A DNA stretch of 64,000 bases from Epiperipatus broadwayi (lineage: Eukaryota > Onychophora > Udeonychophora > Euonychophora > Peripatidae). The notes beneath the pieces are model-generated. The model was given only the letters and a program-made list of their open reading frames with translations, was not told where the DNA came from and made no database searches. Shown piece by piece: positions 12,786-23,824 of the stretch. Position 1 is the first letter of the stretch. The number at the start of each line of letters is the position of its first letter. Location of the stretch: positions 556,001 through 620,000 of the forward strand of contig JAQFVV010012531.1 in NCBI GenBank assembly GCA_028023455.1, given 5' to 3'. The translations under genes were made by a program, and so were the position numbers.

Positions 12786-12846
12786 AATCTTTCACGTACC
12801 GCATTACCTTTCTCACCCATCTTGTTACCTGCCCTTTACTCATAAC

Positions 12847-14154
12847 TCAATTGAACACTATTTTTGCTATTCTTTTACTATCCATAAACTGCAACTTACC
12901 AAACATTTTCATTTTACTTTTTGCATCTCTCATATAAAAACTTGACCATCCCATTTCTCCTTGAATTGCCTCCTTTGCTGTCCACATCTCTGCATCTAAT
13001 GCATGTCTTCCTACTTCCCTTTGTACTTTCTCTAAATAATCTAAAACCCTTTTACTAACATATAATGCATCATTACCATATGTTAACCCTGATACTGCAA
13101 CTCCCTTCCATACTATTCTAGCTACATCATATTTATTATATGAAAATACTGTTACTTTCTTTACCAAACCCTTTCTTTTCTTTGCTTCATTTATCAATTT
13201 TTTCTCCCATTCATCCAAGCAATTTTTCTGATTACATAAGATGATTCCCAAATACCTATATCTATCCACCACACTTAACTTTATATCCCCCAATAAAAAT
13301 TCTACATCTTCTCTTTCCCCAGTATTAACCATAATTATATTTGATTTTTCTTCACTAAATTTAATCCCCATCTCTTTACCCCACCTTGCACATGTCCTCA
13401 ACATAATTTTCATATCTTGTCTTCTTTCTGCACACAAAAAGAAATCATCTGCAAAAAAAACCCCGACAAAATATATACTCCCTTGCCACCTATTAATGGT
13501 ATCTCTACCCCTCTTCCTAGTCTTTCTTTCTATTGCTTTCTCCATTTCACTCAAAAACAACAAAAACAAAATAGGTGACATAGGGCATCCTTGCCTTAAT
13601 CCCGCCCCATTTTTAACTTTAACTGATTCTATATCCCCTAACTGGTAAGTATAATAATTATTTTCATATAATTTCTTAATAATATTTACTAAAGTTTCAT
13701 CCATTCCCAAATTGGATAACCTTACCCATAATCTATTTCTATTTACTCTATCACATGCTTTCTCTACATCTATAAAACTCATATATAATGATCTACCTGA
13801 ATTCCTACTCATGTCCATAAGTTATGTAACTACAAAAAAACTATCTCCTATACGCCTATCTGTCCTAAAACCTCCTTGCATTTCCCCCACTACATTATTC
13901 TCTTCCATCCATTTTACAACTATTCCAGCTACCATATATGAGAAAACTTTATATAAAACTGATGTTACCGCTATCGGTCTATAATTATTTAACTTTCTAT
14001 GATCCTTACCCTTTCCTTTAAATAATAATCTTATTCTTGTATTACTACAACTAACCGGAAAAACTGTCTTCTGTGCCATTTTATTAAAACATGATAATAA
14101 CTTTGCTTTTGCTCTATGCCCTAAATTCATTACCGATCTCTGCTGCCCATCCAT
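12847..14154 (-). pseudogene. LINE-B reverse transcriptase
   Basis: Reverse transcriptase motifs in order on the minus strand: LNNYRPIAVTSVLYKVF, then FIDVEKACDRV (first catalytic Asp), GLRQGCPMSPILF, GVFFADDFFLC (catalytic Asp pair), IKFSEEKSNIIMVN and YRYLGIIL. It copies element RNA at a nicked target. A single nonsense codon (TAA at 13822-13824, where copy C has CAA) interrupts the finger/palm region. A one-base insertion near 14135 shifts the frame relative to the upstream part. Apart from these breaks the catalytic residues are intact. Confidence 0.9.
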
Positions 14155-14855
14155 CTAAACCTCTTGCCTTTCCACTTTTCAATCTCTTCCCTGCCTCATT
14201 CAATTCATTTTTTGTGAACCTAATATTCCCATTACTAACTGCTTTCATTTTTTCTATCACTACTTCCTTCACATCTAACATCTTTTCTATATCCATTACA
14301 TATCTATTTAAGATTCTCTCTACCTCTTCTCTAGAGCTACACTCTATTACCTCATCATCTATTAATACTATCTCTCTTTCCCCTACATTTCTTCTTTTAA
14401 TGTAATTCCAAAATTTTTTACTCCCATCTCTTCCACTTTTATTAATATCCTCCAACAATTTACTATTTAACTTCATCCTCTCTCTATAATGATCCATTTT
14501 AGCCAACTTCTACTTTTCTAAGTACTTTCCCCATTTAGCATTAATATCATTTTCACTTTCTTTGTTCTTAATAACACACTTATATTCTCTGCATGCTTTT
14601 TTCTCTCTTTTACACTTTTACTAACTCTCATTTTTTATTAATTTTATTCTTCTGCATATTCTCAACTAAAACCCTATTTGCCACTTTTTCTATTTCACCA
14701 CACCAGTCCTTATACTCACCCCCATCCAACTGCTCCATGGTTTTTTCAACTTTTATTTTATATTCTTCCAACTTATTCTTATCATTCACTCTCCATCCAC
14801 ATCTTTCACTATTATTTCTACCTTTATTTCTATCCTCCATCACATTACTAACCAT
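14114..14855 (-). pseudogene. LINE-B linker between endonuclease and RT
   Basis: Two open stretches (14628-14855 and 14114-14506) are rich in Lys, Glu and Arg and predicted helical. They start with MVSNVMED just after the SDH motif of the endonuclease and run to GKARGLDGWAAEI at the start of the RT. The stretch between them (14507-14627) has a stop in place of a sense codon. The same region is found in copies C, F and G, which confirms it belongs to the element. Confidence 0.75.
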
Positions 14856-15674
14856 TTCTATTACAATAAAATTATGATCACTATTACATACTCTCTCTCT
14901 TCATTATCAAACACCTTAATTTTCCGTATTTTATTCATTCCCTCTTTCTCTACCAATATATAATCTATTATGTGAAATACATTATTCCTAGACCATGTGT
15001 ATTGTCCCTCATACATATTTAATAAATTCCCAATGCTCAAATTTACTCTTTGACAAAATTCCTTCAAAAACTGACCATTCTTATTATCTACATCATCAAT
15101 TTCTTCAATATGTCCATTCATATCCCCTATAACCATTATTCTCTTCCCCTTTTCTTTAAAAATTTGTATATCCTTAACTAGGCATTCATATATACTACTA
15201 TTCCACTCCATTACAGTTTGACTACCTCCAGTAGCTATATACACTACAGCCACCATCCATTCTTGTCTACCCAACTTTATTTCAAACCACAAATGCTCTT
15301 GACATTTAACAGTATTTAAATATTTCCTTGATATAACATCTATACCACCACCCTTTTTTTTTTTCATTTCTGTTTACACCCTGCCATACCACCTCTTCCA
15401 AAATAGGTTCTTCTTCTTTTAGATGAGTTTCCACTACTGCTAATATCTCCAGCTCTTCATTTTCAAATGCTTTATTTAATTCCAGCCACTTTTCTGGTCT
15501 CCTACCACCTTGCATATTCAAAAACCCAATTTTAACAATTTTTTCTTTCCTAACTATTCTTTTATAAATTCTTCTGATTCTTTCTTCTCCATTATGTTTA
15601 TAACAAATTTTTTTACCATTAATCTTACAAAAACATTCCATTTCCACATCTACACTTATATCTAAATCAACCAT
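14830..15674 (-). pseudogene. LINE-B APE-type endonuclease
   Basis: Apurinic-endonuclease-like fold split over two frames (15306-15674 and 14861-15367). Motifs: IGFLNMQG, AVVETHL (metal-binding Glu), AVVYIATGG, VIGDMNGH (Asp and Asn), YTWSRN and IDYILV. The final SDH motif is readable near 14875 after a shift inside a GAGAGAGA run. Its role is nicking target DNA to prime reverse transcription. Besides the shift in the GA run, a second break falls in a poly-A/T run near 15355-15365. Confidence 0.85.
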
Positions 15675-15748
15675 CTTTTGCTTATTTCTTATATCCCCTC
15701 CATTCGTCTTGTTTTTGATAATATTACAATTTAAAAGCCCACCCCCCT

Positions 15749-16210
15749 TTAAAAGTTTCCTGAATTATATTCTTTAAATATCAAACTCCCTAAAACTTCA
15801 CTTCCTTGTTTTCCTAAGTGCAATCCATCTTTACTATACAACTCCCTCTTTCCAATAAACCAATCCCATACATCCACAAACACAACATTATTTCTCTTAC
15901 ACAATTTTTTCACTCTCTCATTTATAGAACATGCTCTATCTAACAAATACCTCTTATCAAATCTTGGTAATACTCCAACTACCCCTACTCTTCCTTTAAT
16001 CTCCTTCAAATTTCTAATCAATTCTACATACTCATCCATTACTCTCTCTGATGGCTCTAACAAATTATTAGTCTCTACCATAACATATACATCTCTACTA
16101 CCTAGCTTTTTTACTTTATCTGTCATATCCCTAATTTTTGCTCCAGTCATACATACTCTAACATACCTGCTTCTATTTTCCCTTGCAATTATATCCCCAC
16201 ATTCTTTTAT
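15749..16210 (-). pseudogene. LINE-B SGNH-hydrolase (esterase)-like domain
   Basis: The stretch contains VMVETNNLL (block with the conserved Asn, usually G-x-N), GRVGVVGVLPRFD, and YSKDGLHLGKQG, which is the Asp-x-x-His catalytic dyad block of SGNH/GDSL esterases. Upstream in the same frame, the position of the nucleophile block reads CGDIIA, so the usual GDS serine is isoleucine if the frame is right. SGNH domains are known from ORF1 proteins of some CR1-like LINEs, where their role is unclear. A frame break separates this from the N-terminal stretch at 16173-16358. Confidence 0.7.
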
Positions 16211-16358
16211 TAGTGAATCTCATCAAAACTGTCTTATAATCTACTTTCTCTACTCCATCTGTAACCTTGTCTACCATCTTCTGGACCTCCTTATCCATTT
16301 CTTCCTTATCATTTCTACTCAATAATTCTTTTATCTCCTCACACTTTGTCTCTAACAA
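16173..16358 (-). pseudogene. LINE-B N-terminal charged region
   Basis: 61 codons rich in Lys and Glu (for example CEEIKELLSRNDKEEMDKEV), likely helical or coiled coil. This is the most 5' coding part of copy B that can be read. It ends in TAG, while the SGNH-like domain continues in another frame. Confidence 0.5.
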
Positions 16359-16395
16359 TTTTAATTTTACTTCTACATTCTTTTATGTAGCGATC

Positions 16396-16929
16396 TTGTA
16401 GCGCCCTCTGTGATCAAAGATAGATTGAATGTTTGGTAATAATAAATTGAACTTCATCAAGTTCCAAAGGAAAACAGCAGAAAAATAAAGAATAGTGGTG
16501 AATGAAGTATTGGCAATTATAAACAAAAAAACTTTTTTGGAAATACTTTCCATTTAAAATATAAACTTTTATTATATATATATTAATTTTTTTTCCATGA
16601 AATCATTGAAAGAATTAAGTAAAGCCTGAAATAAACATGTTTCTAGAAAAGTAATTTTAGATAGACAAATGAAATGTTAAACTTGATCATGAGAATTTTA
16701 AGAGAATAGAAAGAAAGGTCACAGTGAATATCTGCTCCTTAATGACAAAAAGATGTGAGCTGAATGATAAGATGTGGAAGTTTCCTAATGTGATTCTGAA
16801 AAAAGTGTTATTGTAATAACCACAAAGAGACTATTTTCTGCCGTGGATATTAATATTTAAAACTTATGACATGTTTACAAATGAAACTAAATAAATGAGA
16901 ACAATGTTACATTTTTGAATGATCAGCTA
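16396..16929. other. AT-rich spacer between LINE B and the Penelope pair
   Basis: No coding potential seen. It starts with GTAGCGCCCTCTGTGATC just outside (or as the 5' terminus of) LINE B. Confidence 0.4.
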
Positions 16930-17397
16930 TTACAGTCTTCACGTCAAACAGCAACATCATTTCCATTTAAATACCACTAACATGATTTATTTGATAAAGT
17001 TAGAATCAATAATATAGCAAAATTATTTACTACAGCCTATTTACATCTGCTCATTAATATAGAATGCTAAGTCAAATAGTACTCATTTTTTTCAAAGAAA
17101 TTTTCATGAATAAATAAACATCTAAATGCATATAAATAAACAAATTACAGTATTTTTAATTATCTGAAATGGTATTAACTTTTTGAAATGCCATTTAATG
17201 CAACTTTTCTTTTTATACTGTATGAATCCATGTAATGAAAAAAGAAACAATCTTTACAGGACATTTGTATTTATGTATTGGACTTTTTCCACCATCTAAT
17301 ATGATTTATTGAATATCTTTAGAAAAATGTAACTTTATTTAAATATTCCAAATACATTCAACTGTTAGTAATAGCACACAGGTTAGTATATGCACAA

Positions 17398-17432
17398 TGT
17401 TTTGAGAGGCATTATTCTCCCCTCTTCTTCAG
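17398..17432 (-). ncRNA. Degenerate hammerhead-like hairpin in Penelope-type 3' UTR
   Basis: On the minus strand CTGAAGA is followed by a 5-bp hairpin stem (AGAGG...CCTCT) and then CAAAAC. The hammerhead core expects CUGANGA, stem II, GAAA. Here the GAAA box is altered, so it is probably inactive. Penelope-like elements are known to carry hammerhead motifs. Confidence 0.35.
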
Positions 17433-17460
17433 GTGTTGCTGTCCTGACAGAGTATTAACA

Positions 17461-17540
17461 TTGGAATCGAACCTGGTCTCTTAGATTTTTGAGTACTGAA
17501 TTTTAAGGTAACTCTCTAACCAACTGAGCTTCTTGCCAAA
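17461..17540 (-). other. tRNA-like sequence inside Penelope-type 3' UTR
   Basis: Read on the minus strand, AAGCTCAGTTGGTTAGAGAG resembles an RNA polymerase III A box and D arm, and GGTTCGATTCC is a canonical B box and T loop. The spacing (about 40 nt between boxes) suits a tRNA. The anticodon arm is not convincing and the acceptor does not pair well, so it is tRNA-derived, not a working tRNA gene. It sits between the GIY-YIG stop and the terminal hairpin. Confidence 0.6.
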
Positions 17541-17572
17541 GGCAACAATCAGTAGAAATTTCATATATTTAT

Positions 17573-17868
17573 CTATGAGTTTCTCCCCTTTTTCCTAAGA
17601 ACAAAGTTGAATAGTGGTTTCCATATATTATGTAAAGTCACACTAGGTTGACTTATGGGATTATTTGCCATTGTCATGTGAGCAACTTCTTTTAATTTTC
17701 TTCTTTGTACCTTTTCTTCTCTATCCAATATTTTTGTATTTTCCCAGTTAAACATATACATACATGGACTGCTAACTTAGACACATCTATTTTCTCTCTT
17801 CTAATCATAAGTTTAGGTTCTTGCAAGTTCTTTTCGATAGGATAACTAGTCTCACCAATATACACATG
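17573..17868 (-). pseudogene. GIY-YIG endonuclease C-terminus of a Penelope-like element
   Basis: On the minus strand it reads VYIGETSYPIEK, then NLQEPKLMIRREKIDVS, FNWENTKILDREEK and LHNIWKPLF, ending in TAG. The YIGET box and the NW..TKILDRE block are the hallmark of the endonuclease at the end of Penelope-like polyproteins. The usual R-L-x-E-H helix reads N-L-Q-E-P, so the conserved Arg and His are lost. The reading frame also breaks before FNWENT. It belongs to a different family from the element at 23.9 kb. Confidence 0.7.
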
Positions 17869-18550
17869 TTCAATTAGGAAAATACAAAAATATTGGATAG
17901 AGAAGAAAAAGTATAAAGAACATGTAAATGTATTTGGAATATTTAAATAAAGTTAAATTTTTATAAAGACATTCAATACTTATATTAGATGATGGAAATA
18001 GTCCAGTATATAAATATAACTAAAACATCATCATCACAAATCTTCAGGAATTTACAGGACATATTTTAGGTAATCTCTTGAAAATTATTTTACAAAGTGC
18101 TGGCACTATCAACATAGTATTATCATTTCTATTTAAATATCAATCTTTATTTACTAAAGCTTATTTATATTGGCTTTAATTTCGTTTACAATTTTCTTCA
18201 TTGTTAAATTACATATTTAATGTTTGTTTATTTATTTATGGAAAATTCTTTTGAAAAAACGTAAATTATTTGATTGTGCCTTGTACATTAATGAACAGAT
18301 GAAAATAGACTTGAATAAATAAATATCCAAGCTTAAACATCCAATGGATTGTGTCAATAGTATTGCCAAAGTTTAACATCTTCCTTTACAGTCGATAAAT
18401 GTGATTGCCTGAACAGGTTTTCCAAAGATTGGCTTGATTTTTTTATCATATAGCAGATTACAGAAGAAAATGAAGACTGCAATATATAGTGATTTGAAAA
18501 CGTAAAATTGTTCAAAAAAAAAAAAAAGAATCCCCATATCTCGTACCTCA

Positions 18551-18744
18551 TTTTCCAAAGCATAAGTTGGAAATGGACAGTTGAAAATTCCTGCCATTTG
18601 CAGCGACCTCTTCTTAGTCAAAGTCTGATCAAGAGAATTGGAAATCGTTTTCCAAAGCATAAATAGAAAATGGACAGTTGAAAATTCCTGCCATTCGCAG
18701 TGACCTCTTTTTAGTCAAAGTCCAATCAAGAGAATCGGCAGCCG
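18551..18744 (+). repeat. Tandem duplication of a 97-bp unit
   Basis: Two adjacent copies start TTTTCCAAAGCATAA at 18551 and 18648. They share GGACAGTTGAAAATTCCTGC, GACCTCTT and TTAGTCAAAGTC. The second is followed by TTTATAAAAGATCC (about 18753), which resembles a TATA box. Function unknown; it may be a remnant of an LTR or a promoter region. Confidence 0.8.
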
Positions 18745-20604
18745 AAGCTTCGTTTATAAAAGATCCCTGTGCCACAAAATTAGTTTGTCCTCGTGGTCAC
18801 TATCCAGGATGCAGAACATTGTAAACAATGTTGCCAGCATAGAAAAAAGAAAAGTATAATTGGAGATTGCCCTTAGTATGGAAAGTAAAAGATATTAAAA
18901 GGCAAACTTAGAAAAACAGTAAATATTTGGAATTAAGATTTAAAGTTGTCAGAGATAAAATGGTCAAAAATGACGCATTTTACTCTCAAACGGGGACAGT
19001 GTAATGTACCAATATTGAAATTGACACATATTAATTTATCTAAAAAAATTATTAAAATAATCTTTCGTAAAAGAAAAACATAAAATTAAATGTTAAAAAG
19101 TTTATTACAGTTTGTTTTCGAAAAAGATAAGAGTCAAATAGTTTTCTATCATTAGTTTTTGAAATAAAAGTTAAAATTGATTAATTAAAAGAGGGGAGGG
19201 GAATCGTAGTTAGAAAAGTTAAACTAAAGGTTTTATAAAAAGGAAGTAAAGTGTTTTCTTATTAGTATTCATAAAATATAAATAATTTAAAGTTTAAAAA
19301 ATACAAATCTCTTTTCATTTGAATTAAAGAAAATATAATCTTAAAACTAGTAATATATGTGCGTATATATGCACAATTGTCAATAATAGAAAATGTATGC
19401 GTAATAAATATTAAAATAAAATAAAAGAAGATTATCATTAAAAAACACGGCAATGGATATTAATTAAAATATAAAACAACATGTCTTGCATGGCTATTAC
19501 TAATTAAACAATCTTCCAAAACACGTTGTCAAAGGATTATCAATGAAATTTCGACAACAGATATTGCCGGAGGATATCGAAAAGAAAAACACTTTGCATA
19601 TAGTAAAATTTTATCGGATAATCAGTTCAGTTAAGAAATTAATTGAATCAGTTAAGCCAAGAGAGGACAATCAGTTGAGTTAATTGTATCCAGAAACAAA
19701 ATGCAGTGCTGAGCCGCTTTTGGAAACACATGTTTTCTCCATAGCCTGATGTCCGATAAAAACAGCAAGATCTGCCCATGAAATAATGTCAGCTTAAAAC
19801 TTGGAAATCTCTGTCAGTATCTAATTGTCTCTGATAGTAATAATTGTGAATAATAAGGAAACTCATCAAGGAAACATCCCAGCCAGCTGGAAGAAGCAGC
19901 AAACAAGAAGAAAACAAAGTTCTAAATCTATGTTCAAAATCCTAGGTAAAACATTTGCTTATTTTCGTTTATACCATAATAGCCATTGCATTAAAATTTG
20001 TAAAGCCTCCAAAGACAAGTAATTTGAACTCTATAATCATGCATAAAATAATGTTAGTTAATAAATTGTCTTAAAATTTAAACTCTATTTGTCGGTCAAT
20101 TCTTTTTATCAATTCTTTTACAAATCTTTATCAATTCTTTTCACCACTAATTATGTATAATCTATTAGGGATTACAAACAACTGGACTAGTCGTGGATAT
20201 TTAGGCGTTGAGTTAGTGGCCATTGCTCAAAACACATTATTTATTCATTCTTGGATAATTAACTGGCGCCCATGTTTATACACAAACAAAAAAAGTGCTT
20301 TGAACTTGATGTTGAACTCAACAGCCAAGAAGAAGCTATGTCCTGGAAATGTAATGCTAGTTATATATTTTATAGCTATCGTTTGGGCATACATACTCTC
20401 CGAGTATGTTCTTCTCTGCCTAAGAGACCGGTATTTTGAACAACACAAAATAAATATAAGATATCTGTAGTAAAAGAATAAAGAATGACTCATAATAAAC
20501 TAATAGATTTTTTTTGAAAAAAAAAATAAAAATAAAAATAATAAAAAAATAAATTAACTTTAGTACCAAAAAAGAAAATTAAAAATAAAACAAATTCTAA
20601 GTAA
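18745..20604. other. AT-rich intergenic sequence downstream of the minus-strand gene
   Basis: No gene supported. An open frame at 20153-20470 on the plus strand lacks codon bias or a recognisable domain, and I treat it as chance. Poly-A/T runs lie at 20510-20570. Confidence 0.4.
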
Positions 20605-20619
20605 ACAAAAAAAATTACA

Positions 20620-20625
20620 TTTATT
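20620..20625 (-). terminator. Poly(A) signal AATAAA of the minus-strand gene
   Basis: AATAAA on the minus strand, about 46 bases after the stop codon at 20671-20673, followed by a T-rich stretch (TTTTTTTTG) that would suit the downstream element of cleavage and polyadenylation. Confidence 0.5.
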
Positions 20626-20670
20626 TTACCAGATTATCAACAGTAATTAGTGACTAATCTTAACAATCTG

Positions 20671-20888
20671 TTACTTAGCCAATTTGAATGGAATTCTTTT
20701 AGCTTTGAACTGTCGTAGTATCTTAAGAATTTCCCCAAACAGTCTTAATTCTTTAGTAGTTGGTGTATAACTATCTAGTGAGCCATCTGGTTTAATAAAA
20801 ATTCCTGGAATATATTTTACAGGGATTTCCCAATCTTCTATTTGATATGTTGATGTTCTAATACTACCAATGGCAAAACAAGGAAAGC
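20671..20888 (-). CDS. Terminal exon of an unrecognised single-pass membrane protein gene
   Basis: The intron ends in CTGTTTTATTAG. The exon starts with GC, completing a Gly codon whose G comes from the exon at 33880, and runs 71 more codons to TAA at 20671-20673. It encodes the tail after the transmembrane helix: FPCFAIGSIRTSTYQIEDWE, then IPVKYIPGIFIKPDGSLD, and a basic amphipathic end ELRLFGEILKILRQFKAKR. Only this frame is open over the full length. Codon use is more balanced than in the surroundings. I recognise no domain. Phase agreement with 33880-33982 and the AATAAA just downstream make this a convincing last exon. Confidence 0.7.
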
Positions 20889-23750
20889 CTAATAAAACAG
20901 AAAATAATCATCAGAAAGTGGCAAAATTGTCTATAGCCATTATAATACAAATATTTACAATAGTAAGTTTCTTTTAGTTGGCCTAGAATTATCTCTGAGG
21001 AATTTATAAATGTTAGATGGCATCAAAAAAATATTTTATGCTTAATTACTTGTAGAAAGCAAAAACAACACATCTATGCTGCTATCTGGTGCTTACTAAT
21101 TACATATATCTGATATTACACTGGAAACTAATACACATTAAATTAAAGGGTTTAATTGATCTTTCAACATGATAGATATTATGAGTATTAAAAGAAAATT
21201 GTGACTTTTAAATACAATATAAAATTGTTTTTCTATGTTAAAGTAGCATGCCCGTTTACAAGGCAACTCTCTGCACTCGTGCCATCTACCATAAACTTAA
21301 GTAATTAGTAATAACAGGTCTATTTAAATTCTCATCTTCAGTCTAATGTTCTTTATCAATCTAAGCTTGGGATTCAAAGCTGGAAGTAGGCTAGTTATAC
21401 ATCCAACAATTACCTTTAATTCCATTTTATCCATCAAGTTAAAAATCATGATATTAAAATCAGTTTAAAATTTTGAACTTAAGCTGCTAAGCTTGTTTAG
21501 AATTTCAGATTTTTAATTTGCCTTGTAAAATATGAGATAAACGTGTTTGTTAAATCCATAACTTTATTATTTCCAGCATTAAATTCTAAGCTTCACTGGT
21601 GAAAGCAAAAGCCAGGAACTAGTCTGGGGATAGAAATTTCAATATATATATATATAGATTCACTAAGTTTGTGATAGATAGCACTAGAGTGGATGAATGT
21701 TCTTGTTTTATCATATTGTCTAAGAGATGGAGTTAAGTGATTTGCTTTTATTATTTTCTGTTACCAATAATTAAAGAGAATCATTATTAGGGTTCTAATT
21801 GTAAATAAACAATTGATGTTTTTAACAAATAAATGCCAAAATTGTTAACATAATTTGAAGTTAAACCGGAATTAATTCACAAAAGGTTCATGTATATGTA
21901 AGCTTTATTAATATTGTTTATAATATCGATTAATAAAAATATGATTTTAGATATTAATAATTTTTTATCCAGAATAATTAAATGAGATCACTTAGTAAAA
22001 GAAAATTAATTATTGTATACTAAAGATTCACGTAGATGAAATTCTGAGGTTAAGATTGAGTGATCAAGAAGAAATATCTATGCTAACAAATAGAAGTATT
22101 TTAATTTTAGTATATTAGATAGATATTTATCAATAATGAGTATGTGATGTTAAAGTGACTTCATGGTTTGATCTACCTCATTACACAATTGATCTACAAC
22201 AGATAGCATCTAACATAAAATATTAAAATTTGTTTTAAAAACATTGGTAAAGCACTTAATTATCTTTCCATCAAAAAAAGAATTTTAAATTAGCAACAAT
22301 AGAAGTACCAGATATGTAAAATAAATATGCATTCCTTTTTCTCTTCCTTTTTTTTACCCATCTTCTTTATTCACCATCTTATTCCATAGCAAAAGAATTG
22401 ATCCAGATTTAATTGATCATGAATGAATTAATGTATGGCTTGAAAAAATGTATTCATTTTGAAGCTGCAAATATGCAAGTAAAATTTTCTTTAGTTAATT
22501 AAAAATGGATCTTACTATTACATACTTCATGCCATATCTATTTAATTATACAGGCAAATTGATTTGGCTTCAAATGTTTAAGGTCTTTTTAAATTTTAGG
22601 CTATAAAAAAAGTTAATGTTCTTTTCTGGATGTATAGATGCAAATGTCTACTTATGAAAACCAATAGTCTGAAACTAGTCATGAATATAAATATAATGCT
22701 GTCATCTAGGGTTCATTAATGAGCAGTTAGATTCAAGAATTAAAATTCCAGAATCAAAACTCAACCTATTATTTCCTGAGCTTTAATAGTCATCTAAACT
22801 AATTATTTGACTTTTTTTTTTACTAATTATCATTCTATAAAATATAATAAATAAGTGAACTATTGCTTATAAAGTGCAAATATTTATTGTCAGATATCTA
22901 TAATAGGAGCTTGATTATGTGATCGTTGAGTAAATATCAAAAAAAAATATTAAAGAAAATCACATAAAGACAAATGTAATATTGGCAGCATAAGAAGTAC
23001 ATACTATAAAAAGTATTATTATTGGACAAGAATCATTATATTGCATAATAGGTGGATGTTGTGGAAAGAGATCTAGAATAACCATAGCTGAAGTTCAGAA
23101 ATTTAGAAGTCATGAGATGACATTAACCAGTTACCAGTAAATCAATCTAAATGGAAGAATTTTATTGCAGCTCTATCTATAACATAAGTAGTTAAAGATT
23201 AACAACAACAATAATAACAACATCAATAATAATAATAATAATAAGCAATGTATTTTTTTATTCTAGTTCTTCCAGATTCTATAAGTTTCAATAATCAATA
23301 GATGCCAGACAATAGTCTGGGATATGGATAGAATAGCACTGAATAGAAATTTATTAGAGACTTTCATTTGGTATCTATGAGTTACTCAACCTTGCAGAAG
23401 ATGGTAGTATTAAAGTAAGAGAAATAGATTTTTTACTTGAAAATAATGTGTAGTCAAAGGCCACGTAATGTTTTATTGGTGTTATATTAATCTTATTACT
23501 TTTGGTTTGTTTTAAAAAAGAAATTCTAACTTATGAAAAAAATATATGCATTAAAAATATTTTGTATCTACTGTTTATATAAAATAGTAGATATCATTAT
23601 ACATATATATTTAATAGAATAAATCATTATGTGAATAAATATAACATTCAATCCAATCATTTTTTCTAATTATTGTATTGTTGAATACTAAGTGGTATAA
23701 CAGAATTTAATACTTAAATGATTGAACTGAACTTATATATATATAAACTT
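20889..23750 (-). other. Intron sequence of the minus-strand gene
   Basis: No exon seen. Short decayed pieces resembling the FB2 hairpin family (GCCAGGAACTAGTCTGGGGAT near 21611 and AATCAATAGATGCCAGA near 23294) lie here, along with (AT)n and (AAT)n microsatellites near 21640 and 23225. Confidence 0.4.
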
Positions 23751-23824
23751 TAATGGTAAATACATATATATATATATATATATATAAAAATATAAATTTT
23801 AATGGTAAATACAATATTATAGTT

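Larger units (their letters stand above)
12146..16395 (-). mobile_element. LINE family 1, copy B (near full length, non-LTR retrotransposon)
   Basis: Reading on the minus strand from about 16395 to 12146, the order is: a Lys/Glu-rich N-terminal region, an SGNH-hydrolase-like region, an APE-type endonuclease, a long linker, a reverse transcriptase with an FADD box, and a C-terminal CCHC zinc finger. The 3' tail is made of CATCA repeats. At least six frameshifts or nonsense codons break it, so it is a pseudo-element. Domain order and APE endonuclease place it among APE-bearing LINEs; the clade is not certain. The 5' edge is set by loss of similarity near a GTAGCGCCCTCTGTG sequence at about 16397-16411, so it may be a few bases off. 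Confidence 0.9.
16930..18330. mobile_element. Head-to-head inverted pair of Penelope-like 3' ends
   Basis: A minus-strand arm (about 16930-17868) and a plus-strand arm (about 17869-18330) carry the same Penelope-like 3' sequence in opposite orientation, meeting near 17868. Shared blocks in both arms: ENTKILDREEKV coding sequence, GTATTTGGAATATTTAAATA, and the stretch around TTAGATGATGGAAA. The plus arm lacks most of the coding end and the tRNA-like part. Inverted and tandem partial copies are typical for Penelope-like elements. Both arms are decayed. Confidence 0.7.

Noticed and set aside
13241-13984. Open frames on the plus strand opposite LINE copy B
   Set aside because: They are the antisense of the RT coding region; the minus-strand motifs explain the openness.
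20153-20470. 105-codon open frame on the plus strand
   Set aside because: No domain, no splice context that fits and composition like the surroundings. Probably chance in low-stop sequence.
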